A stretch of 64,000 nucleotides of DNA from Ostrinia nubilalis (Eukaryota; Arthropoda; Insecta; Lepidoptera; Crambidae). Position numbers and translations under genes: made by a program. Where the stretch lies: positions 14,756,001-14,820,000 of the forward strand of contig NC_087096.1 of assembly GCF_963855985.1 (NCBI RefSeq), read 5' to 3'. Below are positions 10,760-22,420 of the stretch, one piece after another. Within the stretch, counting starts at the first letter, position 1. The number at the start of each line of letters is the position of its first letter. Under the pieces are notes generated by a model that had not been told where the DNA came from, searched no databases, and was given only the letters and a program-made list of their open reading frames with translations.

Positions 10760-11720
10760 ATTGAAACATTTCCTAATGTTTTTGTTTTGATTATTCTATT
10801 TTTTAATAGAATATTTTCAGTGTTCAGGAGATTGTTTTCATCATGGTTTTTATTAGTATTTGCTTTTTATCTAAGCGGCGAAACGAAACGTTTCGCGATG
10901 TCAATGCGAGTCATTGTCACTGTCAGTTGAGCTGTCAAATCACTTTGGAATTTTGGTCAATCTTGCGCAACCGCAATTTTATTATTTTCGGGGATGTAAT
11001 CCCCTGTGTTTCAAATCGTGTGTTGCAGAATGCATCCACGATAATTTCTTAATATAATTTAAAATAAACACACATGAGGTAAGTTCCCGTCGGAGAATTT
11101 ATTTATTTTTCGTGATTGATATTTTTCGTATTCCAGTACGTGGTATTTCATGTGATCGTTTCTTTCAGAAATTCCCTAAATCCTATTCGGATGAGGGTAT
11201 TGGGTTGCTGAAGACTGCGAGTGAAGCTCAAATTAGCGAACAGTTTTCGTAAGTATTTGTTTCCCATTGCGGGTTTTTTCATAACCTAATGCCACGTTCC
11301 ACATGTGATGCTGACACTCGTATTTTTCGTTTCAGATGCGGGATTTCATATATTTCATATTTTACAATTTCATATTTTACATTTTGATATTTCATATATT
11401 TTAATTTCTCTTCATTTCGTATGAAATATTTGTCCTTTCTAAACTGCTGATCTCTTCGCATTTCCTCCTTGTCATCAAACCTCTGTCTCTGCAAGAGTTT
11501 GAACGCTTACCTGTCGAAGAGATGCAAGAGCTTCATCTGGCACTGCGCGCTTGAGGCCGTGGAGGACGCTGCTTGGAGCCTAAAGGTGTGCGAGACCCGT
11601 TGGACCCCGGAAGAAGAGAGGAACGTTCAGGGTAACGGCTTATAACCGCATGGCTTCCAAGGTACCCACTTTTCCATCCTTCAAGTAGGAGTCTTTCCGA
11701 CCTGACATCGTGCAGTTATC
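10760..11720 (+). other. Possible degraded spliced gene or gene fragment
   Basis: Three exon-like signals occur in order: a leader ending ATGAG|GTAAGT at about 11076; TTTCAG then an open 80-nt segment ending TTTTC|GTAAGT (about 11169-11250); and TTTCAG at about 11335. The middle segment reads FPKSYSDEGIGLLKTASEAQ in one frame. A further open stretch near 11445-11550 ends LPVEEMQELHLALRA followed by a stop. Joining leader and middle segment in the frame of the only ATG hits a stop, and the third segment is filled with TTTCATATTTTACA repeats. No domain is recognised. It may be a dead exon set carried by a transposon, or coincidence. Confidence 0.25.
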
Positions 11721-12840
11721 TTAACTATTAGAGTCTTTTAATATTTAGGCTGAGTTTTAAGAAATTTGTAGTGGCAATAATATTCACCAAACCGAACCTA
11801 ATTAACGACCCTGAATCCCTTGAGATTGGCACTATCTATTACAGTAGTTATAATATCGTAATTGTCAACTGTATTCAAGCTTACGAGACAAAATAAATTG
11901 TGTCAATTGAGAGGGAGCTGTTTTATTTACATTTTCTAATTTCACACAAGGAACGGTAACTCTTATAAATTTCTGCAAGCCGGACAACCTCTTTTTCACG
12001 TGCAGACAACTCACCATCTTCTTCGTCTGCACCGGTGGCGGTTCAATTCCAGTCACCAAGCCGCCAGGAAAAAATCTTACCTTGCAACTGACAGAAAAGA
12101 TTATAAATCATTGCACGATTCAATTGCATCTAGGCGACTATTTTCAGTTTCAAAATATTTGGTGTTTGATGGAGTGATTCCTTCTATTCTACAGACCCAA
12201 TGACCGGTGGTTTGACTTTTAGGCATTTCGGGGTGCTACAAGGACGCCAAAATGACCATTTACTTCTCTTCTTACGCCTTTACTACAAGTATAGTGTTAG
12301 GTATTCATTCAAGAATTTCGGTATCTACCTACAGATTCGCTGTGGTAATAAAATAAGTTGTGGTGTCCGTGGTAGGACCCCGCGCGACATTGCAGTCGGC
12401 TGGCTAATTGAGTGGCGCAAGGAGTCGGAGTTCGAGTGTGTTTTGTTTTATTAATTAATGTTTTAATCTAGCCGTGAAGAAAATACTAGATTTCAATATA
12501 ACACCAAATTTAGTATAGGCGATAAACATTCTGTAAATAATTAAATTACGATAAATTAAATAAATTATTCAACTAACTACTGTTATTCAACTAGCTAAAA
12601 TATCATTATAATAAAAGAAATTTTGAATAAATAACAAGCTGTTCGAATTTGAAAATGAGTCTGCTAAAATAATGACTAGTTTAGCTTTGTGGTCTCTGAT
12701 TTTAAATGAACTTCCACCGCAGTCACAACCACAACGAAAACTAACGAGAAGTAGTTAGAACAAATGGAACATAATTTTAATCATAAATGGTATAATTATG
12801 ATCTACTTTATTTATGAACGAATAAATAGACAAGTACCGG
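11721..12840. other. No recognisable gene
   Basis: AT-rich. A weak tRNA-like phrase (GGTTCAATTCCAG) lies near 12037-12049 without a matching D or anticodon arm. Confidence 0.35.
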
Positions 12841-13022
12841 AAAACGCAGCGTAGAACCTCCTCCACAAGGTGGACCGAACACCTCATAAAGGTAGCAAGA
12901 AATCGCTGGATGCAGGTCGTGTTTTTCAGCAGTGGATGTCCTATGGCTGAAATGATGAAGTATCTTGTCCTGCGCTGCTTGCATCCAGCGCCTTCGACCT
13001 TCACTAGATCGTCGGACCACCA
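12841..13022. mobile_element. Two opposed RTE LINE 3' tails, tail to tail
   Basis: At 12841-12960 the plus strand carries a degraded RTE 3' coding tail (CACAAGGTGGACCGAACACC, then CAGCAGTGGATGTCCTATGG). From 12961 to 13022 the complementary strand reads the same region (GTCCGACGATCTAGTGAAGG, GCAGCGCAGGACA). The two truncated copies meet within a few bases, pointing to an insertion into an older copy or an inverted rearrangement. Confidence 0.6.
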
Positions 13023-13130
13023 AAAAAATTACAGCACTTTGGCTGTGTAAAGTAGCTTTCTTTATTTCGTTAAGTTTTCTTAGAGCCGAAATATTTAAAT
13101 TGTGATCAGATTAAAGGGTATGAAGACGAA

Positions 13131-13262
13131 GTGTTGGCAGACCTCCCATTTGGTGGGCTGACGATCTAGTGAAGGTTCCGGGAAGTACCTGGAGCGGTCG
13201 TTGTGTAAATCTTTGGAGAAAACGTTTGTCAAGTGGATGTCAATTGGCTGAACCGAAATGTA
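13131..13262 (+). mobile_element. RTE LINE 3' tail
   Basis: GGCAGACCTCCCATTTGGTG, GACGATCTAGTGAAGGT and GTGGATGTCAATTGGCTGAA match the tail seen more clearly at 44700-44882. 5'-truncated and diverged. Confidence 0.65.
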
Positions 13263-13497
13263 GGTATAAAATGTTAATATTTTTACGTTCTACTAACCAG
13301 AAGAAAACTTCAAACGAAAACTAATTTACCATTACTCTACAAATCGTCATAGGTTCCAGGAACCGAAAATCAAAGAAGTATTAGAGTTGCCTTTAGCAAA
13401 CGATAAAGGCATAGAAATAGCCTCGAATACCGCGCATGCTACACTTTCACCGATTATTTTGATAGATATTTTTTTCTCTTCTTCACGATCTTCTTCA

Positions 13498-13578
13498 TTT
13501 CCACCGAAGCCTAGCGGAGCTATTCAAAACACATCTCTGCTCCGCTCTGCTCCACTCAACCTTGGTGGAAACCGGGCT
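13498..13578. repeat. Fragment of the GGTTTCCACC MITE
   Basis: TTTCCACCGAAGC at the left and GGTGGAAACCGGGCT at the right flank a CTCCGCTCTGCTCC core, as in the longer element at 56019-56524. It ends one base before the next Helitron. Confidence 0.5.
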
Positions 13579-13579
13579 A

Positions 13580-13779
13580 TCCCTACTAATATTATAAATG
13601 CGAAAGTAATTCTGTCTGTCTGTGTCGCTTTCACGCCTAAACCACTGAACCGATTTTAATGAAAGGCATAGAGATAAATTGAGTCCCGCGAAAGGACATA
13701 GGATAGTTTTTATCCCGGTTTTTGAAATAGGAACGCGCGCGATAAAGTTTTTCTGTAACCGCCGCGGGCGAAAAGCTAG
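13580..13779 (+). mobile_element. Short non-autonomous Helitron
   Basis: 200 bp. It starts TCCCTACTAATATTATAAAT after an A and ends GGCGAAAAGCTAG before a T. The body has the short GTCTGTCTGT run and TTTCACGCCTAAACCACTGA, familiar from insect Helitrons. Both ends look intact. Confidence 0.82.
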
Positions 13780-13994
13780 TAGTTAATAAATCTGGTGTAC
13801 CCTAATAAAGATGAAGGTTTCGCTTCTATAACTTGGTATTTTACTGCCCACTGACCTTTAATCCTGACGTTTAGTGGTGCATGAAATTGTAAGTGCTTAC
13901 TTTGTGAGTTACTCACGGGTAAGCTCGTAAAACTATTTTAATTTTGCAATGGTATTTTTGTTGGAAAAGGCAAGGCTTATTGAGATTATTTTAA

Positions 13995-14950
13995 CCTTTA
14001 ACTATGGACGTGAAAAAATAATCACACTCCCATGGACGTCGGGTCTCACAGACCCCTATCTAAAATTCTTCTTATTTTCATATCTGAATTAATTTGAATT
14101 TATTAAAGAGTTGATATATATCTAATAACTATTAATAAAGGATTTAGTGGTAAATGTAATCAAATTTTAACCATCATTTAATTATTTTTTTGCAAATTTA
14201 AAAAACTTAGACATTTTTCAGTGTTAATTGACTTGCCATCACATATAGGCTCCTTGATTACATTCAATTATTAATAAATGAAAGTAATATTTTTTTCCTT
14301 GCTAATTAATAACCATGTAACATAAAAACATGAACGAAATTTCTGTAGGATATAAATTACAAATTTTGACAAGGGTTAAAGTTACTAAAATTATACACAG
14401 TGGCCTAGAACACTAAAAACAAATTATCTCTACAGGCATGTGTCATCTTTCTTTGAGAGCTTTGATAGACAAAACGTACACCATTCAGAATCAGAATCTG
14501 CAGCAATGGTGAATTCTAAGACATCTAAACTCAAAAGAAGAATCGTCTACAAGTAATACTTTACTCCTAAAATATTCTTTAGATAGTTGGGCTAATAATG
14601 TAGCTGATGTACTCAGATACTTTCTGCCATTAAGTATTCTTAAACTAGAGCAATTTACTTAAGATTATAATAATATAATATAAAAAAAATATAGTTGACG
14701 AGTCACATCCATACAAGTATGTTTGTATGGAAATTATAGTCATCGGGTCTCCCAGGCCCGGACAAAATTTTGGATAGTTATTACTCACGTAATAAATGCC
14801 GAAAGACGCTATTTTATGCCTCCTCGGTCCAGACACAGTTAAAACTGAAGCTACTGAGATGGTCGAGAGCAGCACGTGGCGGGAAGGTGTTTAAACCGAG
14901 AAATCGGAAAGGGGGGTGGGCCTCTGAGACCCGACGTCCATAGTTAAAGG
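13995..14950. mobile_element. piggyBac-like non-autonomous element with TTAA sites
   Basis: TTAA at 13991-13994 and 14951-14954 brackets a 956-bp element whose ends CCTTTAACTATGGACGT and ACGTCCATAGTTAAAGG are perfect inverted repeats. Subterminal copies of the motif GGACGTCGGGTCTCACAGAC occur just inside the left end (14034-14053) and, inverted, just inside the right end. TTAA duplication is the hallmark of piggyBac transposition. No transposase frame survives, so it is probably a deletion derivative. An acidic phrase (ADSDSEW on the minus strand near 14490) might be a remnant of the transposase N-terminus. Confidence 0.75.
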
Positions 14951-14968
14951 TTAAGTAGAAGTAAGTAA

Positions 14969-15091
14969 AGACGATCTCGTAAAGGTCGCGGGAAGAGCCT
15001 GGATGCGGGCAGCGCAGGACCGTGCATTGTGGAAAACCTTGGAGGAGGCCTTTGTCCAGCAGTGGACGTCATTTGGCTGAAACGAACGAAG
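14969..15091 (+). mobile_element. RTE LINE 3' tail
   Basis: Starts GACGATCTCGTAAAGGTCGC and ends TGGCTGAAACGAACGAA. In frame it reads WMRAAQDRALWKTLEEAF. It begins 15 bp beyond the right TTAA of the piggyBac-like element. Confidence 0.75.
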
Positions 15092-15737
15092 TAAAAAATA
15101 CGTCAAAGGTTTATTTGAAGTAGAAGCTAATAAAAAATACGTCAAACGTCATTTTTATCTTCAATTAACTAATAGTATGAGTGCCCTGGAACTCGCCTAT
15201 GTACTGAATAAACTATTTTCTTAATTTTTATTTTATTTATTTTTTATTTATTGTATAGTGTGGTTGGTTAAACACACCCTTTGCTATTCAATCGTTAGTA
15301 GTAAGTTTTACCATCATTGAATGAGTTAACTATGGATAATAAATTAGTGTCTCTCTCTCTGGTTGATATCTCCCGAATTCCCAATTCAGCAGCTCTTATA
15401 AATTTTCAAATACTAACACGAAATCCAAACAATAATAAAATAAATGCAGTACAGTCAGCAAAATTCAAGATATTCCACTTCAATAAATATTCCTCGCAGT
15501 CTCTTCTCATAATAACGCAAATGCAAAACCGCTATAGAATTTATAACAAAACTTTATCCCCAAAACACACGCGCATTAAATTTTACTAATACAATACAAG
15601 ACAACGCGAAACTCGAAAGCATGATGTTACGGAATAAATTCGAACTTGTGGAATAAGAGTTCTGATATACTACAGATGGATAACAGTATACACGCTTCAC
15701 TCAAGAATGGACAGCGTTCAAAACTTCATGCAATGAA
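15092..15737. other. No recognisable gene
   Basis: AT-rich. The 90-codon frame at 15317-15589 shows no motif. Confidence 0.35.
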
Positions 15738-15916
15738 TCTTTTGCCCGCGGCTTCACCGCTTCACCGCTTCACACACAGTTTGTCACAGATCGTCATAAA
15801 TTATAGCCTATATGTTATTCTGGGTTATAAACAATGATACTGTAAAGTTTCATGAACATGTTTTTGCGTGAAAGAGTAACAAACATCCAAACTTTTTATT
15901 TATAATATTACTAGGA
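15738..15916 (-). mobile_element. Short Helitron, minus strand, 3' end lost
   Basis: On the minus strand it starts TCCTAGTAATATTATAAAT after an A, continues GTTTGGATGTTTGTTACTCT and TTCACGCAAAAACATG, and reaches GAAGCCGCGGGCAAAAG. That is just short of the expected CTAG, which is absent. Confidence 0.65.
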
Positions 15917-15937
15917 TTACACTGGACTGGACACCCT

Positions 15938-16016
15938 GCAAACTGCTAAATTGCTAAAATCAAGTGGCAGTGGGCGGAGCACATAGAGACGATGGCCGTT
16001 GGGACAGAAAAGTGGG
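15938..16016 (+). mobile_element. RTE LINE fragment
   Basis: AAATTGCTAAAATCAAGTGG and CAGTGGGCGGAGCACATAG encode IAKIKWQWAEHI, as in the fuller copy at 50218-50455. The sequence becomes unrecognisable near 16016. Confidence 0.55.
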
Positions 16017-17384
16017 TTTTACAATTTTGCCTACGTGCTGTCAGTAACTTTCATAGTTAGATTTTTTGTGTGTAGCTACTAACAATATACTTAATTCTAT
16101 TTTTAATGTTTGACTTCGTGCACATTTAGTTGGTTTTGTAGTAGAATATTTCCGCCTTAATACAAAAAATTAAAATCGCGTTGATCACTGTCATTTCAAA
16201 CCAGTCAAGGGGGTTTACGTATAAAAATAAACGGTTCTTTTTATTTTGTGGGTGGGTCTTCTGTAACACTGCGTTGGTATTCTAGTCTATTCGTCACTGT
16301 ACGATTCGCAATAAACTTTCCAACATCTGTTACAGTAGTTTAGTGGATTACTTGAAGACAGTTTCTGGCTAGAATTTTAAGATTTATTCTTATATTCGTG
16401 AATATTTAGAATCCGAACAATAGGCTTGTATCCACAGTGAATAAATCTGCAGTATAAGATTGTATAACTATTAAGATAGTCGTATAATTAATGAAAAACG
16501 AAACCACATAAAATAATAATTAAAGATTATTTATATTTTTAGCAAATAAATTCGGAAAAAATGGCCCATAAGTCACGTGACAGCAAACACCAATCAGAAA
16601 GCGTTACGTCATTTTTTCTATCTTTTTAAATATAGTTTTTTACGGCTCTGGGTGCAAGCCCTTTTAGGCCAGATTGTCATTGCCAACATTTGAGTGTTGC
16701 TAGAAGGTTATTTTTGTAACCGTTTAGGTGAACCTAGATAGATAGTCAGTACACGAAAGGTGAGGCAGTTTTTAGGGAGCCGGCACGGCTTACCCGTAAA
16801 CGTCACATGAACTGTCAAAGTGAAAAATTGGTAAACACGTCCGACGAATTTTAATTAATTAAAACGGTTTGTGCTGTGAAAGGGTGTCTAAAATACATCA
16901 GAATAACAAAAGAAAGTGACCAGTGTTACATTTCATAAGTAAGTACTACGATTCGACGCGTATTTTGCTTGAATTTGGCTTTCAAAAATTAAATACGGGA
17001 ATGATACCAGTAGCAAGAAAATTTATTTCCCAATTGTTCGCCATAAAAATACACTTCCTTTTTTATGAAATCGAGACTTTTAAGTCGATTTATCTTATTG
17101 TTATTAGGTAGGTACTTTGAATTCAATAAATAAGTAAGTACATGATGCGTTTTGTTTTTGTTAATTATAAAATTATTAAAAAGGTATTAAAAATTTCCCT
17201 ACTTTCGGGAAAATCGCCTTCACTGTCTACACTCCCCAACAAAATTGACACTAATGACATAAGATTTTTGCCTCACTCTTGACGAAGCGTTTGTATGAAG
17301 ACTATCCATCTAGGTTTTATTAATCTAAGGGCTCAACAAATAATTTTACATTATGTCTCGAGTTTTGGCAAATAATGTTAGATA
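16017..17384. other. No recognisable gene
   Basis: AT-rich. A phrase GGCTCTGGGTGCAAGCCC near 16643 has relatives near 17605 and, inverted, near 18795. This hints at another repeat family whose ends I cannot place. Confidence 0.3.
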
Positions 17385-18623
17385 CACCGTGTTACTTTGC
17401 ATTCTTGCCATATTCACAGAGATAAAAGTAGGTAACAATACCTATTATTTAAAATAAACAAGAGACTCCCATAAAGAAAGTACACTAAGATTTTAGTAAA
17501 TTTGGTTTTTCAGTACAAATTGGAATAAACCAATTTTGTCTCGCACGTTCTACAGGTGCAAGTGGAATAAACCTAGTGGGCGTGGCCTAGTTCTTAATTT
17601 TATGGCTTTGGGTACCAGCCTTTTTATCCAGACATAATAACTTTTAAAATACTCATCAGTTAATTTCAGATTTTCCTTTCTACTTTACGGGCTTAGGACC
17701 GTCAAAAATACTTAATAATTAATAGGGTTTCAATTAATTTACAACATTGTACCCTATTTTTACAAATTAATAATTAATAAATTAAGTATGAAATGAAATC
17801 ACCTTATTCACAATTATTAATTATTTATTTATAAGTTTCTACTTACAAAGTTTACGTACTGCGAAGCAAGTGTTCAAAGTGTCCTCCGTTCTGATGAAGG
17901 CACAGTCTAGCACGGCGAAGCGTAGGTTTTTCGCTTTAGTTTTCGCAACACATAAACGTTTTGTATCACAGTTTCACTAAAACAATCCTTTCATGTAACG
18001 CGTTTGGACTGTTTATCTCTTCTGCGCATACCAGTCGTTTCAAGTCACTCCAAAAATCCATTGGTGTCAGGTCCGAGGATCGTGGTGGCCAAGCTACTGG
18101 ACCCCTCATCCAATCCACTGTTCACCAAACGTATTATTCGCGCACTTGACGTCCTTATTGTGGGGGAGCACCATCCTGCTGGTAGTAGAGCATTTGGTGT
18201 AACGCTGAGGGTACGTCATCAAGCATTTCGTCTAAAACGTCTTGCAGACACTCCAAGCACCATTTTGATTGAATTATTCGTTGTTTGAATACACTTCAGT
18301 CATTTTTGTATTATTTATAACGTGATTTGTGTTTGATGGATTTCTCAGTTTTTTACAAGTGTCAAAAAGACATTTTAAAGACAATAGATTGCAATAGATA
18401 TTTAAAAACACAATAAAAAGTAAAAAAGTCTCCATCGCCATCGCCAACAAGTGATGTGCATGCGTTACGATAATTAGTGGTGTGTTTAACAGAATGTCGA
18501 TAAAATAAAATACTCAAGATTAAAAAAAATTTTTTTCGGGCATTATTTTTTTACGGATTTGTGTTCAGTATCAGTAATATAGTAACCTCTGTAAATATGG
18601 CAAGAATGCAAAGTAACACCCTG
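17385..18623 (-). mobile_element. Degraded IS630/Tc1/mariner-type transposon
   Basis: 1,239 bp flanked by TA on both sides (17383-17384, 18624-18625). The terminal inverted repeats are about 36 bp, starting CACCGTGTTACTTTGCATTC at the left and CAGGGTGTTACTTTGCATTC (complement) at the right. On the minus strand a broken transposase is readable: LYYQQDGAPP near 18165-18190 (second catalytic Asp) and WPPRSSDLTPMDF near 18045-18085 (third acidic position region), with GGHFEHL-like remains near 17860-17890. These are the DDE motifs of an insect IS630/Tc1/mariner lineage. Several stops and shifts make it dead. An AT-rich stretch near 17460-17830 may contain foreign sequence. Confidence 0.82.
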
Positions 18624-18625
18624 TA

Positions 18626-20162
18626 TAGGTACTGTACAGTAGAACTAAGTGATATAAATAGTATAATAATACTATAGTTTCCCATTTATGAATAAGATGA
18701 GAGAGTACATTTTAAAAATAGGTTACATTTTTTTACACATCTGGTAATTTCTGACAAGACCCGACTGGCAACACTTTTCTTCATGTGAAGTCTTGACCCA
18801 GAGCCGTGAATTTCTATAAAATAAAAAAAGTGAAGTTTGTTGGTAAATATGTCATGAATAGTTCCTAACCTCATTTTGTTGTTATCATTATTCTTAAACA
18901 AAGTTCAACAATTTCATTATAATATGTAGGTACATGATATCAGATTATGTTGTGTGAAATATCTAACTTACATTGAAATGATCTTCACAAAAATACATCC
19001 TTGATTTTGTTGATAAACAATGGACATCATATTTTGCTGATTGTTTGGTACGTATACCTATAAATAACTTATTTGGCGTTTTTATTCTTGTGCATGTACA
19101 TTGGGGCACTATACAGGACTTGAAATACGATGGATCCATTTGTAATTAATTTAACTTTACAATTTCCGTACTAAAACAGCTGTGTTTTGCAAGGCGTGAC
19201 GTCTTTCAAGACGCCATGACGGTCGTGAGCGTTTTTGAGGGCTATATGTCAAATATTATTGAAAATGCAAAATAATCCTTGGAGATGAGATTTTTTTCCA
19301 AAATAAGAACGCATTTGTATAAAATAGGCATCAAGGTATATTATTAACTAATTATTGAAATTTGGGCGAAAAGCCTATTCAGCAGCAGCATGCGAATGAC
19401 ATTTGAAATGGGACCGACTGGAAACTTTTATAGCGACATCAGTTTGAAAAATCTTAAATTGTTTTGGTGTAAAAAATCTGAGTAGATAGGCATGTATTCT
19501 CCAGTTTTTGAAAAAAAATCTGTTTTCGGGAACAACTCGGTAAATTTATGGTTCTGGGGATATTGAAAGTGTACAAAAATCTTTATTCAAAAAATCCATA
19601 AGCCTTTCCAATAATTATTGATCAGATTCTAATTTATTTATTTCATGGAAAAAAAAATTCCCCACAATATAAGCGACAAAGAAGTGAGGATGATTTTGTT
19701 AATATTAATGCATTAACGTTAGTGACCGCACCAAACGCCTAATCTGGAAATTATTGGGGGAGGCATATGATGGACGAATGATCCGGTTCAAATCTATGGT
19801 CAAACAAAGTGTTGGCAGTTGCATCAGAGTTGTAGTCTGCGTTCACCTTTCTTCGCAAAGATTGTCTCAGAGTCCTGCACAATCGCAAAAATGAATTCTT
19901 CCTCGCTCTCGCATTAAAAATGCGGGGCAAATGCCACTGGGGCATAGCGAGTTATTTTAAAATTAAAAATTCCCGACGCCATTGCGCGCGGATCACAATT
20001 CAAGATCATGCTTCGAATTTATTATGTAATTATGCGATTTAATAACGCGGAAAGGGAACATGATAATGATGTTCCCATCTCAGATTGATTTAAATATCGG
20101 TTGCTGATTTAGGATTTTCAATTTTAGGCGCAAAACGGAAATCGACGTCCAATATGAATGAT
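18626..20162. other. No recognisable gene
   Basis: AT-rich. The open frames at 18686-18901 and 19751-19945 (both minus) show no motif. Confidence 0.35.
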
Positions 20163-20219
20163 ATTGTAACTTAAGTTACACGTTTGTATACAAAAAGTTG
20201 TACAAACGTGTAACTTAAT
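20163..20219. repeat. Short hairpin
   Basis: TTAAGTTACACGTTTGTATA and TGTACAAACGTGTAACTTAA face each other across about 8 nt. This is too small to classify and may be a MITE core. Confidence 0.7.
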
Positions 20220-20888
20220 TTGCACATTATGGAACAATTCATGGCCTATGTAATTTTTTTGAAAAACTTGGGAAAGTTTTCAAATAATCACATAACTACC
20301 TACTTAGGCCATATAAATTGCAATGACGCGCAAGCTGACGTTTGTTTTCGAATTATCATCTGTCATTCATAAACTGAAATTACAAATATTTGATCGTTTC
20401 GAGCTAACAGGCTTAGGTACTAAGATTAATTAAATGACGTTAATTAAATTAAATTCATTGAATCCTTCACTAGACACGATGTCTGAAACACGGTTTGAAT
20501 TCCGCCAAATAACTCCGATCTGGATGTTAGTTAGTGAAATAATCGGAGCGAGAAAGGGCTTTACCAAGAAGTCCAATACAATCTCACATAGCAATTTGCT
20601 TACGTTTCCAGTTTACTTGGTGTTGCTATTTGGGATGAATGTAACATTTAATCCTTTAAAAGGTGTATTGATCAAAATATATCAACAAACAAGATAATTA
20701 GAACTTATTGTAAGAGATACTTAAGTCTGTAAATGTATAAGTATGTTATTAACATTTTACTACATTAAGAATATTGACTTACAAACATTTTCTTTACCCA
20801 TAGTATGTACATATTTTCTTTCCGATGGCTCTTCGAGATTTATAATTTTTATTGTAAAGTAATTTTCGGGGACAATTTTATTATACTA
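20220..20888. other. No recognisable gene
   Basis: AT-rich. The 87-codon frame at 20434-20697 has no recognisable motif. Confidence 0.35.
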
Positions 20889-21375
20889 CTAGCGGCCGCC
20901 CGCAACTTCGTACGCGTGGATCCCGTTTTACCCCCTTCATCTAGCTTACGCGGTTTAGATTTTTTCATACAAATGTTTTTTCCCGCTAACTCCCGTTCCA
21001 GTGGGAATTTTGCAATATCCTGTTGTAACTAAGCTTTAAGTTTACTAAGGTACCTGCATGCCAAATTTCAAGCGTCTAACTTAAGCGGTTTAGATTTTTC
21101 ACACAAAAGGATTTTCCCGCTAATTCCCGTTCCCGTGGGATACTCCTAAGTATACTATAATCTGCCCAGGAGTATGAAGAATAATTGTACCAAGTTTCGT
21201 TAAAATTCGTCGAGTAGTTTTTGTTTCTATGAGGAACAGACAGACAGACAAAAATTTTACTGATTGCATTTTTGGCATCAGTATCGATCACTAATCACCC
21301 CCTGATAGTTATTTTGAAAATATATTTCATGTAGGTACAGAATTGACCTCTCTACAGATTTATTATAAGTATAGA
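20889..21375 (-). mobile_element. Non-autonomous Helitron, short copy, minus strand
   Basis: Same family as 372-1333. On the minus strand it begins TCTATACTTATAATAAATC after an A and ends GCGGCCGCTAG before a T. It is 487 bp against 962 bp because it holds far fewer internal 135-bp units and a much shorter GTCT tract. Confidence 0.82.
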
Positions 21376-22103
21376 TTTTACCCATCTTTTTACTCGGGTT
21401 CTCTTGATTAAAGTTAAAAAGTAAATATCAAGTTTAAAAGTTTAACCATCATTATTTGTTATATTCGTTCAATGTTTTTGATTGAAGTTGAAGAAAACGT
21501 CAAGATTCACATTCATACTAATACCCACTTCAAGTCTACAAAGCATCGAATACTTAACGACTCCAAAACAGGAAAAAGGGAAGTTGACATTCTCCCGGCG
21601 CTTAACCTAATGTGCCCAGTGACTTGCAGGAGTTACATCACGTACGTTTGTTACACGCGTACTTTTGACTAAAAGCCAGTATGTGAAGTGATTTCGACGC
21701 GTTCCGTGTTCGAGCCGTTTGTAAGAAGGCTACGATGATTCTTCAAAAGGTATAAAAGGTTATTAGTTTTGTATTGGATGTTTGATCGTAAATCTTGACA
21801 TAATTATAGTTAGACTGTATTGAGACTGCTTTCAGTGTCTACTGGTTCTTACTTTTCGAAAGGAACAGTTTATAGTTTGTTAAGGTTACATCTAAACTAT
21901 ACTCACAAATTCAGACATGGAAAAATATTTATGTAAGTTGATGATGTTCTAAAATATTGGGTTGCACATAGCATCTGTGCCCATTAAATGAAACAAGGTG
22001 ATATTAAAATTACACAATAGTAAGTACTTAATGAACATTATTTCTGTATTTTCTATCAATAGAAAGTGAAGAAAGAATTTACAATAAAATCAAGGATGAC
22101 TTA
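21376..22103. other. No recognisable gene
   Basis: AT-rich. The open frame at 21472-21672 has no motif. Confidence 0.35.
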
Positions 22104-22420
22104 GGCTGAGTTGCACCTTACTTAAACTTTAACAAACGTCAAAAATCTGTCAAATTCCATACAAAAACATTGCTTATCGCTAAAGTTACCGTCAAAGTTA
22201 TACAAATACAAATATTTTATTTATGCAAACACACCTTTTACGCATACACCTTCAAATACAATTGGTAACAATTAAATCGGTAAACATTATATTGCTTTGT
22301 CTGCGGGTCCCACACTAGGAATAACATGTGTCGTGGGCACCCAGTGTTACTATGTAACCAGTACAGCGACAGATATAAGCGTCTATAAGTCAAATTAAGT
22401 TAGGTGGTGCAACTCAGCCC
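22104..22420. mobile_element. MITE of the GGCTGAGTTGCACC family, split by a LINE tail
   Basis: The left end GGCTGAGTTGCACC and right end GGTGGTGCAACTCAGCC are inverted repeats after a TA. The body contains AACAAACGTCAAAAATCTGT. Other copies lie at 26471-26546, 31643-31757, 58900-59017, 59243-59336 and 60578-60697. This copy is interrupted at 22201-22396. Confidence 0.8.
22201..22396 (-). mobile_element. LINE 3' end inserted in the MITE
   Basis: On the minus strand it ends in AAATATTTGTATTTGTA-type tail units. It is bracketed by AAGTTA at 22195-22200 and 22397-22402, a target-site duplication. The body includes GTGGGCACCCAGTG and TAGTGTGGGACCCG-type phrases (plus-strand complement shown). I cannot assign the LINE clade. 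Confidence 0.65.
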
